64,000 bases of DNA, taken from Begonia masoniana. Taxonomy: Eukaryota > Streptophyta > Magnoliopsida > Cucurbitales > Begoniaceae. A program made the position numbers and the translations under genes. Under the pieces are notes generated by a model that was not told where the DNA came from, searched no databases, and saw only the letters and a program-made list of their open reading frames with translations. Below are positions 37,201 through 48,818 of this stretch, in pieces. The first letter of the stretch is position 1. Each line of letters opens with the position of its first letter. The stretch is taken from contig CM039511.1 of the NCBI GenBank assembly GCA_022432975.1, forward strand, positions 48,308,902 to 48,372,901, in the 5' to 3' direction.

Positions 37201-39240
37201 GTCGTTCTCATCACTTCAAGTTAAAACCTTGAATGTGAAATGGATAACTTAGGTTCTAACCACAAGTCATGTAACACTCAACCTCATTTGCTTGATACGT
37301 TCAACTCTTTTGGAACAAATCGATTGAAGTGAAGTTTCTAATGCTTCATCAAGCGCATTACTAGTCTTAGTTTCGCGTCCATGAAGGTTGTTGGGTCCTC
37401 AATACACGTCGTTCTCATCACTTCAAGTTAAAACCTTGAATGTGAAATGGATAACTTAGGTTCTAACCACAAGTCATGTAACACTCAACCTCATTTGCTT
37501 GATACGTTCAACTCTTTTGGAACAAATCGATTGAAGTGAAGTTTCTAATGCTTCATCAAGCGCATTACTAAGTCTTAGTTTCGCGTCCATGAAGGTTGTT
37601 GGGTCCTCAATACACGTCGTTCTCATCACTTCAAGTTAAAACCTTGAATGTGAAATGGATAACTTAGGTTCTAACCACAAGTCATGTAACACTCAACCTC
37701 ATTTGCTTGATACGTTCAACTCTTTTGGAACAAATCGATTGAAGTGAAGTTTCTAATGCTTCATCAAGCGCATTACTAAGTCTTAGTTTCGCGTCCATGA
37801 AGGTTGTTGGGTCCTCAATACACGTCGTTCTCATCACTTCAAGTTAAAACCTTGAATGTGAAATGGATAACTTAGGTTCTAACCACAAGTCATGTAACAC
37901 TCAACCTCATTTGCTTGATACGTTCAACTCTTTTGGAACAAATCGATTGAAGTGAAGTTTCTAATGCTTCATCAAGCGCATTACTAGTCTTAGTTTCGCG
38001 TCCATGAAGGTTGTTGGGTCCTCAATACACGTCGTTCTCATCACTTCAAGTTAAAACCTTGAATGTGAAATGGATAACTTAGGTTCTAACCACAAGTCAT
38101 GTAACACTCAACCTCATTTGCTTGATACGTTCAACTCTTTTGGAACAAATCGATTGAAGTGAAGTTTCTAATGCTTCATCAAGCGCATTACTAGTCTTAG
38201 TTTCGCGTCCATGAAGGTTGTTGGGTCCTCAATACACGTCGTTCTCATCACTTCAAGTTAAAACCTTGAATGTGAAATGGATAACTTAGGTTCTAACCAC
38301 AAGTCATGTAACACTCAACCTCATTTGCTTGATACGTTCAACTCTTTTGGAACAAATCGATTGAAGTGAAGTTTCTAATGCTTCATCAAGCGCATTACTA
38401 GTCTTAGTTTCGCGTCCATGAAGGTTGTTGGGTCCTCAATACACGTCGTTCTCATCACTTCAAGTTAAAACCTTGAATGTGAAATGGATAACTTAGGTTC
38501 TAACCACAAGTCATGTAACACTCAACCTCATTTGCTTGATACGTTCAACTCTTTTGGAACAAATCGATTGAAGTGAAGTTTCTAAAGCTTCATCAAGCGC
38601 ATTACTAAGTCTTAGTTTCGCGTCCATGAAGGTTGTTGGTCCTCAATACACGTCGTTCTCATCACTTCAAGTTAAAACCTTGAATGTGAAATGGATAACT
38701 TAGGTTCTAACCACAAGTCATGTAACACTCAACCTCATTGCTTGATACGTTAACTCTTTTGGAACAAATCGATTGAAGTGAAGTTTCTAATGCTTCATCA
38801 AGCGCATTACTATGTCTTAGTTTCGCGTCCATGAAGGTTGTTGGGTCCTCAATACACGTCGTTCTCATCACTTCAAGTTAAAACCTTGAATGTGAAATGG
38901 ATAACTTAGGTTCTAACCACAAGTCATGTAACACTCAACCTCATTTGCTTGATACGTTCAACTCTTTTGGAACAAATCGATTGAAGTGAAGTTTCTAATG
39001 TTTCATCAAGCGCATTACAAATCTTAGTTTCGCGTCCATGAAGGTTGTTGGGTCCTCAATACACGTCGTTCTCATCACTTCAAGTTAAAACCTTGAATGT
39101 GAAATGGATAACTTAGGTTCTAACCACAAGTCATGTAACACTCAACCTCATTTGCTTCATACGTTCAACTCTTTTGGAACAAATCGATTGAAGTGAAGTT
39201 TCTAATGCTCCATCAAGCGCATTACTAAGTCTTAGTTTCG
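34260..39240 (-). repeat. Homogenised core of the array
   Basis: About 24 consecutive monomers that are identical or differ at one to three positions. CCATGAAGG starts at 34471, 34679, 34887 and 35095 were used to fix the 208-bp period. Neighbouring copies share rare variants: GCTCCATCAAG in two adjacent monomers near 36,100 and 36,310, and a one-base deletion giving TTACTAGTC near 37,360, 37,985, 38,190 and 38,400. These show recent local duplication of one or a few monomers. Confidence 0.93.
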
Positions 39241-40716
39241 CGTCCATGAAGGTTGTTGGTTCCTCAATACACGTCGTTCTCATCACTTCAAGTTAAAACC
39301 TTGAATGTGAAATGGATAACTTAGGTTCTAACCACAAGTCATGTAACACTCAACCTCATTTGCTTGATACGTTCAACTCTTTTGGAACAAATCGATTGAA
39401 GTGAAGTTTCTAATGCTTCATCAAGCGCATTACTGAGTCTTAGTTGCGCGTCCATGAAGGTTGTTGGGTCCTCAATACACGTCGTTCTCATAATTTCAAG
39501 TTAAAACCTTGAAAGTGAAATGGATAACTTAGGTTCTAACCACAAGTCATGTAACACTCAACCTCATTTGCTTGATACGTTCAACTCTTTTGGAACAAAT
39601 CGATTAGAGTAAAGTTTCTAATGCTTCATCAAGCGCATTACTAAGTCTTAGTTTCGCGTCCATGAAGGTTTTTGGGTCCTCAATACACGTCGTTCTCATC
39701 ACTTCAAGTTAAAACCTTGAATGTGAAATGGATAATTTAGGTTCTAACAACAAGTCATGTAACACTCAACCTCATTTGCTTGACACGTTAAACTCTTTTG
39801 GAACAAATCGTTTGAAGTGAAGTTTCTAATGCTTAATCAAGCGCATTACTAAGTCTTAGTTTCGCGTCCATGAAGGTTGTTGGTTCCTCAATACACGTCG
39901 TTCTCATCACTTCAAGTTAAAACCTTGAATGTGAAATGGATAACTTAGTTTCTAACCACAAGTCATGCAACACTCAACCTCATTTGCTTGATACGTTCAA
40001 CTCTTTTGGAACAAATCGATTGAAGTGAAGTTTTTAATGCTTCATCATGCGCTTTACTATGTTTTAGTTTCTCATCCATGAAGGTTGTTGGGTCCTCAAT
40101 ACACGTCGTTCTCATCACTTCAAGTTAAAACCTTGAATGTGAAATGGATAACTTTGGTTCTAACAACAAGTCATGTAACACTCAACCTCATTTGCTTGGC
40201 ACGTTCAACTCTTTTGGAACAAATCGTTTGAAGTGAAGTTTCTAATGCTTCATCAAGCGCATTACTAAGTCTTAGTTTCGCGTCCATGAAGGTTGTTGGT
40301 TACTCAATACACGTCGTTCTCATCACTTCAAGTTAAAACCTTGAATGTGAAATGGATAACTTAGGTTCTAACCACAAGTCATTCAACACTCAACCTCATT
40401 TGCTTGATACGTTCAACTCTTTTGGAACAAATCGATTGAAGTGAAGTTTCTAATGCTTCATCAAGCGCTTTACTATGTCTTAGTTTCTCATCCATGAAGG
40501 TTGTTGGGTCCTCAATACACGTCGTTCTCATCACTTCAAGTTGAAACCTTGAATGTGAAATGGATAACTTAGGTTCTAACCACAAGTCATGCAACACTCA
40601 ACCTCATTTGCTTGATACGTTCAACTCTTTTGGAACAAATCGATTGAAGTGAAGTTTTTAATGCTTCATCAAGCGCATTACTATGTCTTAGTTTCGCATC
40701 CATGAAGGTTGTTGGG

Positions 40717-40779
40717 TCCTCAATACACGTCGTTCTCATCACTTCAAGTTAAAACCTTGAATGTGAAATGGATAACTAG
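40717..40779 (-). repeat. Truncated 63-bp monomer
   Basis: TCCTCAAT starts at 40717 and again at 40780. The monomer between them breaks off after GGATAACT and re-enters at AGTCCTCAAT, losing about 145 bp. It lies just before element 3 in a diverged part of the block. Confidence 0.85.
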
Positions 40780-41003
40780 TCCTCAATACACGTCGTTCTG
40801 ATCACTTCAAGTTAAAACCTTTAATGTGAAATGGATAACTTAGGTTCTAACCACAAGTAATGTATCACTCAACTTCATTTGCTCGATACGATCAACTCTT
40901 TTGGAACAATCGATTGAAGTGAAGTTTCTTATGCTTCATCAAGCGCATTACTAAGTATTTGTTACGCGTCCATGAAGGTTGTTGGGTCCTCAATACACCT
41001 CGG

Positions 41004-42091
41004 TTCCGGTTATTTTGGTTCCAAAAAAGGACGCCACTTGGAGAATGTGCGTCGATTGTCGAGCGGTAATTAAAATTACGGTAAAGTATCGACACCCTAT
41101 TCCTCGTCTTGATGATATGGTTTATGAACTGTATGGTGCATGTATGTTTTGCAAAATTTATTTAAAGAGCGGATATTATCAAATTCACATGAAACAAGGA
41201 GATGAATGGAAAACAGCTTTTAAAACAAAATATGGTCTTTGTGAATGGTTGGTTATGCCGTTTGGACTATCTAATGCACCGATCACGTTTATGAGATTGA
41301 TGAATCATGTTTTAAGGAAATTTATTGGAAAATTTGTTGTGGTCTACTTTGATGATATTTTGGTGTATAGTAAGTCACTTGACGAACATGTTAAGCATTT
41401 GAGATCCGTATTTAGTGTGTTAAAATTGAATCTATTGTATGCTAATCTTAAAAATTGTACCTTTTGCATGGAATCGGTAGTTTTCCTTGGTTTTGTAGTT
41501 AGCTCAAAGGGGGTATCCGTAGATGAGGAAAAGATAAGAGCAATCAAGGAATGGCCCACACCAAAGAACGCAAATGAGGTACGTAGCTTTCACGGCTTGG
41601 CTAGCTTTTACAGAAGATTTGTGAGAGACTTTAGTACTATTGCGACACCTATGAACGAATTAGTTAAAAAGAATGTTACATTTAACTAGACAGAAGTACA
41701 TGAAAAAGCGTTTTATTTGTTAAAAGAGAAACTAACTAATGCTCCCCTTCTAGTTTTACCAAATTTTGATAAAACATTTGAAATCGAATGTGACGCGTCG
41801 GGAAAGGGAATTGGAGGTGTTTTGATGCAGGAAATGAAGCCGATTGCTTACTTCAGTGAAAAGCTTAGTGGAGCGGCATTAAATTATCCAACATATGACA
41901 AGGAACTCTACGCTTTGGTAAGGACGTTACAAACATGGCAACACTATTTGTGGCCCAAGGAATTTATTATTCATTCCGATCACGAGAGTTTGAAGCACCT
42001 AAAGTCACAAGGTAAATTGCACAAGAGGCACGTCCAATGGATGGAATTCATCGAGACCTTTCTATATGTCATCCATTACAAAAAAAGGTAA
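41004..42091 (+). pseudogene. Element 3 pol: RT and RNase H start, with a stop
   Basis: One frame from the truncation point. RT carries [16 protein letters not shown], the first active-site region ([10 protein letters not shown], where the Asp usual in this motif is Tyr), [21 protein letters not shown] and [11 protein letters not shown]. The frame stops at 41687-41689 and resumes from 41690 into RNase H ([29 protein letters not shown]). It ends at 42091 after a shift in an A-run near 42,080. The changed Asp in RT means the enzyme would be inactive even without the breaks. Confidence 0.88.
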
Positions 42092-42698
42092 AGACAACGT
42101 AGTCGCTGATGCGTTGTCAAGGAGGTACGTTTTAATCACTTCTCTACAATCTAAATTGTTAGGATTTGAATTTATCAAGGATTTGTATGTATCAGATATA
42201 GATTTTTGTCATATATGGAGAGATTGTGAGAAAATTGCATGTGCTGATTATTATAGACATGATGGGTATTTATTTCGAAAGGATAAAATTTGTATACCTA
42301 AATGCTTATTACGTGAATTGCTTGTTAGAGAAACACATGGTGGAGGATTAATGGGACACTTTGGAATTAACAAAATAGAACATTTCTTTTGGCAAAAAAT
42401 GAAGCATGATGTTATAACTATTTGTGAAATATGCATTGAATGTAGGAAGGCAAAGTCAAAGATCAAACCATATGGATTGTATAATCCTTTACCCGTGCCC
42501 GAGCACCCTTGGACGGATATTTCTATGGACTTTGTGTTAGGTTTACCGAGAACACAAGGAGGTAAGGATAGTATTTTTGTGGTTGTGGATCGATTTAGTA
42601 AAATGGCACATTTTATAGCATGTTCTAAAACTAATGATGCTACACATATAGCGGATTTATTTTTTAAAGAAATTGTGCGTTTACATGGATTACCTTGA
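42066..42698 (+). pseudogene. Element 3 pol: RNase H end and integrase N-terminal half
   Basis: A 210-codon segment in the frame that follows the A-run shift. It has the RNase H end (VVADALSRR), the integrase zinc-binding region ([24 protein letters not shown]) and the first catalytic Asp ([11 protein letters not shown]). Between GHFG and HFFW it is about five residues shorter than element 1, a small in-frame deletion in the zinc-binding region. It stops at 42696-42698, just before the second catalytic Asp. Confidence 0.87.
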
Positions 42699-43721
42699 AC
42701 AATTGTTAGTGATAGAGATGTGAAGTTTCTAAGTCACTTTTGGAGAACTTTATGGAATAAGCTAGGTACAAAATTGTTGTTTTCCACCGTGGCACACCCC
42801 CAAATGGATGGACAAACGGAGGTAGTGAATCGAACTTTATCTACTTTGTTGAGAGCAATAATTTCTAAGAATTTAAAACAATGGGAAAATTGCTTGCCAC
42901 ATGTAGAGTTCGCTTACAATAGAGTTATTCATTCTACTACTTCTTACTCACCATTTGAAATTGTGTATGGTTTTAACCCTCTTACACCACTTGATTTATT
43001 ACCGTTACCTTCTAATGAATTGGTTGATTTAAATGGAAAAAGATAAGCTGAATTTGTAAGGGAATTACACGCGAAGGTTTAAAAAAACATCATACAAAAG
43101 AACGAGCACTATGCGCGACAAGCCAACAAGAGTAGAAAAGAAATCATCTTTGAACCTGGAGATTGGGTTTGGGTACATCTACGAAAGGAGAGATTTGCGG
43201 AGCGAAGAAAGAATAAGTTACAACCGCGAGGAGACGGCCCCTTCCAAGTGTTGGAACGCATCAACGACAATGCTTACAAGATTGACTTACCGAGCGAATA
43301 TGGTAATGTAAGCGCTACTTTTAATGTTAGTGACTTATCTTTGTTTGATGCAGATTCGAGGACGAATCTTTTCGAAGAGGGAGGGAATGATGTAGTCAAA
43401 GGAGCAACCAAGGACAATCAAGAAGCAATAAGGAGCCAAGATCCATTGATGATCATAGGAGGACCAATGTCGAGATCAGGAACAAAGAAAATAAACAAAA
43501 GACTACAAATTTTAATCAAAGACATCCAAGAAAAGGAATCATCACAAGATGTGCAACAGGCCATAATATTATTAAGTGTTGACGAAGAAGCAAGGATTGG
43601 AAAAGAAGCCCGAAACGAAGCCCAAAACGTAAGAGATGTCTCAAAAATAAAGACTTCCCACATGGTCACCCAATATGACACTACTCTAGCCCAAGGGTTT
43701 TTAACTTCAAAGTTCTTATAA
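42699..43721 (+). pseudogene. Element 3 pol: integrase second half and LTR-encoded tail
   Basis: Continues in the same frame as the previous segment. The second catalytic Asp (VSDRDVKF) and Glu ([11 protein letters not shown]) are present. Stops occur at 43044-43046 and 43080-43082, and then [21 protein letters not shown] and the tail follow. Past the polypurine tract (coding EEGGND) it runs 333 bp into the LTR, giving 110 LTR-encoded residues, the longest such tail here. The position of the basic motif reads GPMSRSGTKKIN, a weaker form of TRARAK. Confidence 0.85.
43374..43387 (+). other. Polypurine tract, element 3
   Basis: GAAGAGGGAGGGAA directly before the LTR start TGATGTAGTC. It is inside the pol frame, as in the other families. 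Confidence 0.92.
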
Positions 43722-43930
43722 TTACCACACCATTGGGCTAGGCCCATGATTTGAAATAAACTTGGAGCTCATGCTACGTAAACCTAATTTCCGCGGCCAC
43801 CATCCACTTGCACCACTTTCCAAATTCTAATTTTCCTTTTTCTTGTTTTTAGAAACTTTTCTATTGTCTAATTAGGATAATTTGATTATTTATAATTATG
43901 TTATTACCTTATTAAATTTATCCCTTTGCC

Positions 43931-43937
43931 TATTTAA
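43931..43937 (+). promoter_or_regulatory. TATA-like box, element 3 LTR
   Basis: TATTTAA within CCTATTTAAGGGAGG, a weak but plausible LTR promoter box. Confidence 0.4.
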
Positions 43938-44201
43938 GGGAGGCTTGTAATAGATTTTAGGCACTTTTGAATGAATTGATTTTTGTTAAGCTTTTGCTTT
44001 GAGATGAGAACCTTATAATTCTCTTATTGAGTTCTTGGATTAGAACTTGATCTTCTTCAAGTGTATTCTTGAAAAGATCGAACTTGATAGCTTAGGTTCA
44101 ACAAACGAGTTTGGTTCGGGTCTAGCTACTTTTCTGATAACTTTGGTTCCATCGCTATCTATCGATTGGGGTCAAATTCGATCTTCTTGTTCTTTCGAAT
44201 C

Positions 44202-44207
44202 AATAAA
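44202..44207 (+). promoter_or_regulatory. Possible polyadenylation signal, element 3 LTR
   Basis: AATAAA in the second half of the LTR, about 70 bp from its end. This is a suitable place for 3' end formation, but a hexamer alone is weak evidence. Confidence 0.35.
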
Positions 44208-45204
44208 GTAATCATTCCTTTTGAATTCCGCATTGCGTGTTGGGTCTAAGATCTCTCATATCTTAGGTTTGCATCATCAATACACGTCGTTCTCATCACT
44301 TCAAGTTAAAACCTTGAATGTGAAATGGATAACTTAGGTTCTAACCACAAGTCATGTAACACTAAACCTCATTTGCTTGATACGATCAACTCTTTTGGAA
44401 CAAATCGATTGAAGTAAAGTTTCTTATGTTTCATCAAGCGCATTACTAAGTCTTTGTTACGCGTCCATGAAGATTGTTGGGTCATCAATACACCTCGTTC
44501 TCATCAATTCAAGAGAAAACCTTAATTGTGAAATGGATACCTTAAGTTCTAACCACAAGTCATGTAACACTAAACCTCATTTGCTTGATACGATCAACTC
44601 TTTTGGAACAAATCGATTAAAATGAAGTTTCTAATGCTTCATCAAGCGCATTAATAAGTCTTAATTACGCGTCCATGAAGGTTGTTGGTTCCTCAATACA
44701 CGTCGTTCTCATCACTTCCAGTTAAAACCTTGAATGTGAAATGGATAACTTAGGTTGTAACCACAAGTCATGTAACACTAAACCTCATTTGCTTGATACG
44801 ATCAACTCTTTTGGAACAAATCGATTGACGTTATGCGTAAGGTTGTTGGTTCCTCAATACACGTCGTTTCATCACTTCCAGTTAAAACCTGAATGTGAAA
44901 TGGATACTTAGGTTGTAACCACAAGTCATGTAACACTCAAACCTCATTTGCTTGAGACGATCAACTCTTTTGGAACAAATCGATTGAAGTAAAGTTCTTA
45001 TGCGTCATCAAGCGATTAACTAGTCTTAGTTCGCGCCCATGTACGGATGTTGGGTCCTCAATACACGTCGTTCTCATCACTTCAAGTTCAAACCTTGAAT
45101 GTGAAATGGATAACTTAGGTTCTAACCAGCAAGTCATGTAACACTCAACCTCATTTGCTTGATACGTTCAACTCTTTTGGAACAAATCGATTGAAGTGAA
45201 GTTT

Positions 45205-48066
45205 CTAACTGCGTCATCAAGCCATACTGAGTCTTAATTTCGAGTCCATTAACGTTGTGGGTCCTCAATACACGTCGTTCTCATCACTTGAAGTTCAAAC
45301 CTTGAAAGTGAAATGGATAACTTAGGTTCTAACCACAAGTCATGTAACACTCAACCTCATTTGCTTGATACGTTCGACTCTTTTGTAACAAATCGATTGA
45401 AGTGAAGTTTCGAACTCTTCATCAAGCGCATTACTAAGTCTTAGTTTCGCGTCCAAGAAGGTTGTTGGGTCGTCAATACACGTCGTTCTCATCACTTCAA
45501 GTTAAAACCTTGAATGTGAAATGGATAACTTAGGTTCTAACCACAAGTCATGTAACACTCAACCTCATTTGCTTGATACGTTCAACTCTTTTGGAACAAA
45601 TCGATTGAAGTGAAGTTTCTAATGTTTCATCAAGCGCAATACTAAGTTTTAGTTTCGCGCCCAAGAAGGTTGTTGGGTCCTCAATACACGTCGTTCTCAT
45701 CACTTCAAGTTAAAACCTTGAATTGTAAATGGATAACTTAGGTTCTAACCACAAGTCATGTAACACTCAACCTCATTTGCTTGATACGTTCAACTCTTTT
45801 GGAACAAATCGATTGAAGTGAAGTTTCTAATGTTTCATCAAGCGCATTACTAAGTTTTAGTTTCGCGTCTAAGAAGTTTGTTGGGTCCTCAATACATGTC
45901 GTTCTCATCACTTCAAGTTAAAACCTTGAATGTGAAATGGATAACTTAGGTTCTAACCAGAAGTCATGTAACACTCAACCTCATTTGCTTGATACGTTCT
46001 ACTCTTTTGGAACAAATCGATTGAAGTGAAGTTTCCAATGCGTCATCAAGCGCATTACTGAGTCTTAATTTCGAGTCCATTAACGTTGTTGGGTCCTCAA
46101 TACACGTCGTTCTCATCACTTCAAGTTAAAACCTTGAAAGTGAAATGGATAACTTAGGTTCTAACCACAAGTCATGTAACACTCAACCTCATTTACTTGA
46201 TACGTTCAACTCTTTTGTAACAAATCGATTGAAGTGAAGTTTCTAACTCTTCATCAAGCGCATTACTAAGTCTTAGTTTCGCGTCCAAGAAGGTTGTTGG
46301 GTCGTCAATACACGTCGTTCTCATCACTTCAAGTTAAAACCTTGAATGTGAAATGGATAACTTTGGTTTTAACCAAAAGTCATGTAACACTCAACCTCAT
46401 TTGCTTGATACGTTCAACTCTTTTGGAACAAATCGATTGAAGTGAAGTTTCTAATGTTTCATCAAGCGCATTACTAAGTTTTAGTTTCGCGTCTAAGAAG
46501 GTTGTTGGGTCCTCAATACACGTCGTTCTCATCACTTCAAGTTAAAACCTTGAATGTGAAATGGATAACTTAGGTTCTAACCACAAGTCATGTAACACTC
46601 AACCTCATTTGCTTGATACGTTCAACTCTTTTGGAACAAATCGATTGAAGTGAAGTTTCTAATCTTTCATCAAGCGCATTACTAAGTTTTATTTTCGCGT
46701 CCAAGAAGGTTGTTGGGTCCTCAATACACGTCGTTCTCATCACTTCAAGTTAAAACCTTGAATGTGAAATGGATAACTTAGGTTCTAACCCCAAGTCATG
46801 TAACACTCGACCTCATTTTCTTGATACGTTCAACTCTTTTGGAACAAATCGATTGAAGTGAAGTTTCTAATGCGTCATCAAGCGCATTTCTGAGTCTTAG
46901 TTTCGAGTCCATTAAGGTTGTTGGGTCCTCAATACATGTCGTTCTCATCACTTCAAGTTAAAACCTTGAAAGTTAAATGGATAACTTAGGTTCTAACCAC
47001 AAGTCATGTAACACTCAACTTCATTTGCTTGATACGTTCGACTCTTTTGTAACAAATCGATTGAAGTGAAGCTTCTAATGCTTCATCAAGCGCATTACTA
47101 ACTCTTAGTTTCGAATCCAAGAAGGTTGTTGGGTCCTCAATACACGTCGTTCTCATCACTTCAAGTTAAAACCTTGAATGTGAAATGGATAACTTTGGTT
47201 CTAACCACAAGTCATGTAACACTCAACCTCATTTGATTGATACGTTCAACTCTTTTGGAACAAATCGATTGAAGTGAAGTTTCTAATGCTTCATCAACCG
47301 CATTACTAAGTCATAGTTTCGCGTCCCTGAAGGTAGTTGCGTCCTCAATACACGTCGTTCTCATCACTTCAAGTTAAAACCTTGAATGTGAAATGGATAA
47401 CTTAGGTTCTAACCACAAGTCATGTAAACACTCAACCTCATTTGCTTGATACGTTCAACTCTTTTGGAACAAAGTGATTGAAGTGAAGTTTCTAATGCTT
47501 CATCCAGCGCATTACTGAGTCTTAATTTCGAGTCCATTAACGTTGTTGGGTCCTCAATACACGTCGTTATCATCACTTCAAGTTAAAACCTTGAAAGTGA
47601 AATGGATAACTTAGGTTCTAACCACAAGTCATGTAACACTCAACCTCATTTGCTTGATACGTTCAACTCTTTTGTAACAAATCGATTGAAGTGAAGTTTC
47701 TAACTCTTCATCAAGCGCATTACTAAGTCTTAGTTTCGCGTCCAAGAAGGTTGTTGGGTCCTCAATACACGTCGTTCTCATCACTTCAAGTTAAAACCTT
47801 GAATGTGAAATGGATAACTTTGGTTCTAACCACAAGTCATGTAACACTCAACCTCATTTGCTTGATACGTTCAACTCTTTTGGAACAAATCGATTGAAGT
47901 GAAGTTTCTAATGTTTCATCAAGCGCATTACTAAGTTTTAGTTTCGCGTCCAAGAAGGTTGTTGGGTCCTCAATACACGTCGTTCTCATCACTTCAAGTT
48001 AAAACCTTGAATGTGAAATGGATAACTTAGGTTCTAACCACAAGTCATGTAACACTCAACCTCATT
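45205..48066 (-). repeat. Four-monomer (832-bp) higher-order repeat
   Basis: The variant ACTCTTCATCAAG sits 832 bp apart near 45,413 and 46,245 (4 x 208) and again near 47,702, 1,457 bp on (7 x 208 + 1). Companion variants GAGTCCATTAACG and GTAACAAATCG travel with it. The same set reappears at about 54,770-54,950, right after element 4, so the pattern predates that insertion. Confidence 0.78.
48062..48066. other. Target-site duplication, element 4 left copy
   Basis: TCATT before the 5' LTR, identical to 54679-54683. Confidence 0.93.
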
Positions 48067-48803
48067 TAATGTGGGCAAGGATGGCATTGAAAAAGAATTG
48101 GGCCAAGAAGAATACTTAATGGAATTAAAAATAGCTAATGGACCTATCACTAGAGCTCGGGCCAAGAAGCTTCAAGAAGAAATCCAAAATAACTTATTTC
48201 AAGAACCAAGACCATTGGAAGAAATGGGCTTTAAAGTTATTAATGTGTTACAAATACAAATGGAGTTTGATTAGGCCCAAATGATCACCAATTCAGCAAA
48301 GAAGGCTCTAGAAGGAGTAATTTCGAATTGACCTCCACTAGGCATTTAATATTGTCATAGAGAAGGCCAAAGGGTGTTTTGATGGTTTTCAAAGAAGGCT
48401 GAACCTAGTCCATATTTGTAGCAAAGTTCTTTCTTATGTTTTCAAGGCTATTTAATGTCTATTCTAGACTATTCTTGTAAGCCTATAAATACTTGGGAGT
48501 TTTTCATTGTAAGACACTAGAATGAGAATTATCTTGTGAGAATTTCCTCCAAACTGTTCTTCTGTAGAACTTTCGGAAATTTCAAGTGCAACCACTTGAT
48601 ATCCAACCCTTATAATATTTATTGGTTTCTTGCTCTTCCATAGCAATGGGGTCAATATTCCTCTCTTGATACTATTGATTTCTGGTTGTCATATAACCAC
48701 GGGGTCATTAGTCCTAAACTTTGAAACTACTATTGGGCGATCCTGAAGTTGATTCCATCTATTGACGTTGGGTCTCACAACAAGTTTGTTGAGGTTTACA
48801 TCA
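48067..48803 (+). repeat. Element 4, 5' LTR
   Basis: 737 bp, ending TTTACATCA. Its left end has lost the canonical TG (TA instead). It contains a duplicate of the pol tail (open stretch 48071-48274), a by-product of the coding overlap and not a separate gene, and TATAAATA at 48484-48491. Confidence 0.93.
48484..48491 (+). promoter_or_regulatory. TATA-like box, element 4 5' LTR
   Basis: TATAAATA in GCCTATAAATACTTGGG, in the LTR that would drive transcription of this element. Conserved in the 3' LTR (54363-54370) and in element 2. Confidence 0.6.
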
Positions 48804-48805
48804 TT

Positions 48806-48818
48806 TGGTTTCAGAGCC
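48806..48818 (+). other. Primer binding site, element 4 (variant)
   Basis: TGGTTTCAGAGCC two bases after the 5' LTR. It corresponds to the initiator tRNA-Met complement TGGTATCAGAGCC with one mismatch at the fifth base. Confidence 0.85.

Larger units (their letters stand above)
33462..40999 (-). repeat. 208-bp satellite array, block 4 (inverted)
   Basis: About 36 monomers between elements 2 and 3. The central part is the most uniform satellite in the window. The edges (33,462-34,260 and 39,430-40,999) are more variable. Open stretches at 40379-40597 and 40892-41095 are satellite and not genes. Confidence 0.97.
41000..44276 (+). mobile_element. Element 3: 5'-truncated Ty3/gypsy copy, third family
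   Basis: A plus-strand fragment of about 3,280 bp that starts abruptly in RT (at about 40,999-41,003, after satellite CAATACACCTC) and ends with a single 889-bp LTR. It lacks a 5' LTR, primer site, gag, protease and RT N-terminus. RT, RNase H and integrase resemble those of elements 1 and 4, but the LTR is different, so it is a separate family of the same lineage. It is the most decayed copy: four in-frame stops, one frameshift and a small in-frame deletion. The LTR is followed by TCAATACACG of the satellite. No matching duplication survives at the left junction. Confidence 0.92.
43388..44276 (+). repeat. Element 3 LTR (3' LTR)
   Basis: An 889-bp LTR from TGATGTAGTC to TTTGCATCA. The first 334 bp are coding (pol tail). 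The rest is non-coding and A/T-rich, with a TATA-like TATTTAA at 43931-43937 and a possible polyadenylation signal. No second LTR is present in the window, so age cannot be estimated. Confidence 0.9.
44277..48066 (-). repeat. 208-bp satellite array, block 5 (inverted)
   Basis: About 18 monomers between elements 3 and 4. The first four (44,277-45,260) are diverged and rich in small indels, including a shortened monomer at 44,830 where ATTGACG joins TTATGCGTAAGG. No gene is present. Confidence 0.97.

Noticed and set aside
43111..43311. 66-codon plus-strand open stretch in element 3
   Set aside because: Shifted frame over the integrase C-terminus. The true frame continues from 42699 and shows the conserved GDGPFQVL motif.
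43111..43721. A chromodomain at the integrase C-terminus
   Set aside because: I looked for the spaced aromatic residues of a chromodomain in all three families and did not find them. Only the GPF-type domain and a basic tail are visible.
48071..48274. 67-codon open stretch at the start of element 4
   Set aside because: Likewise the 5' LTR copy of the pol tail.
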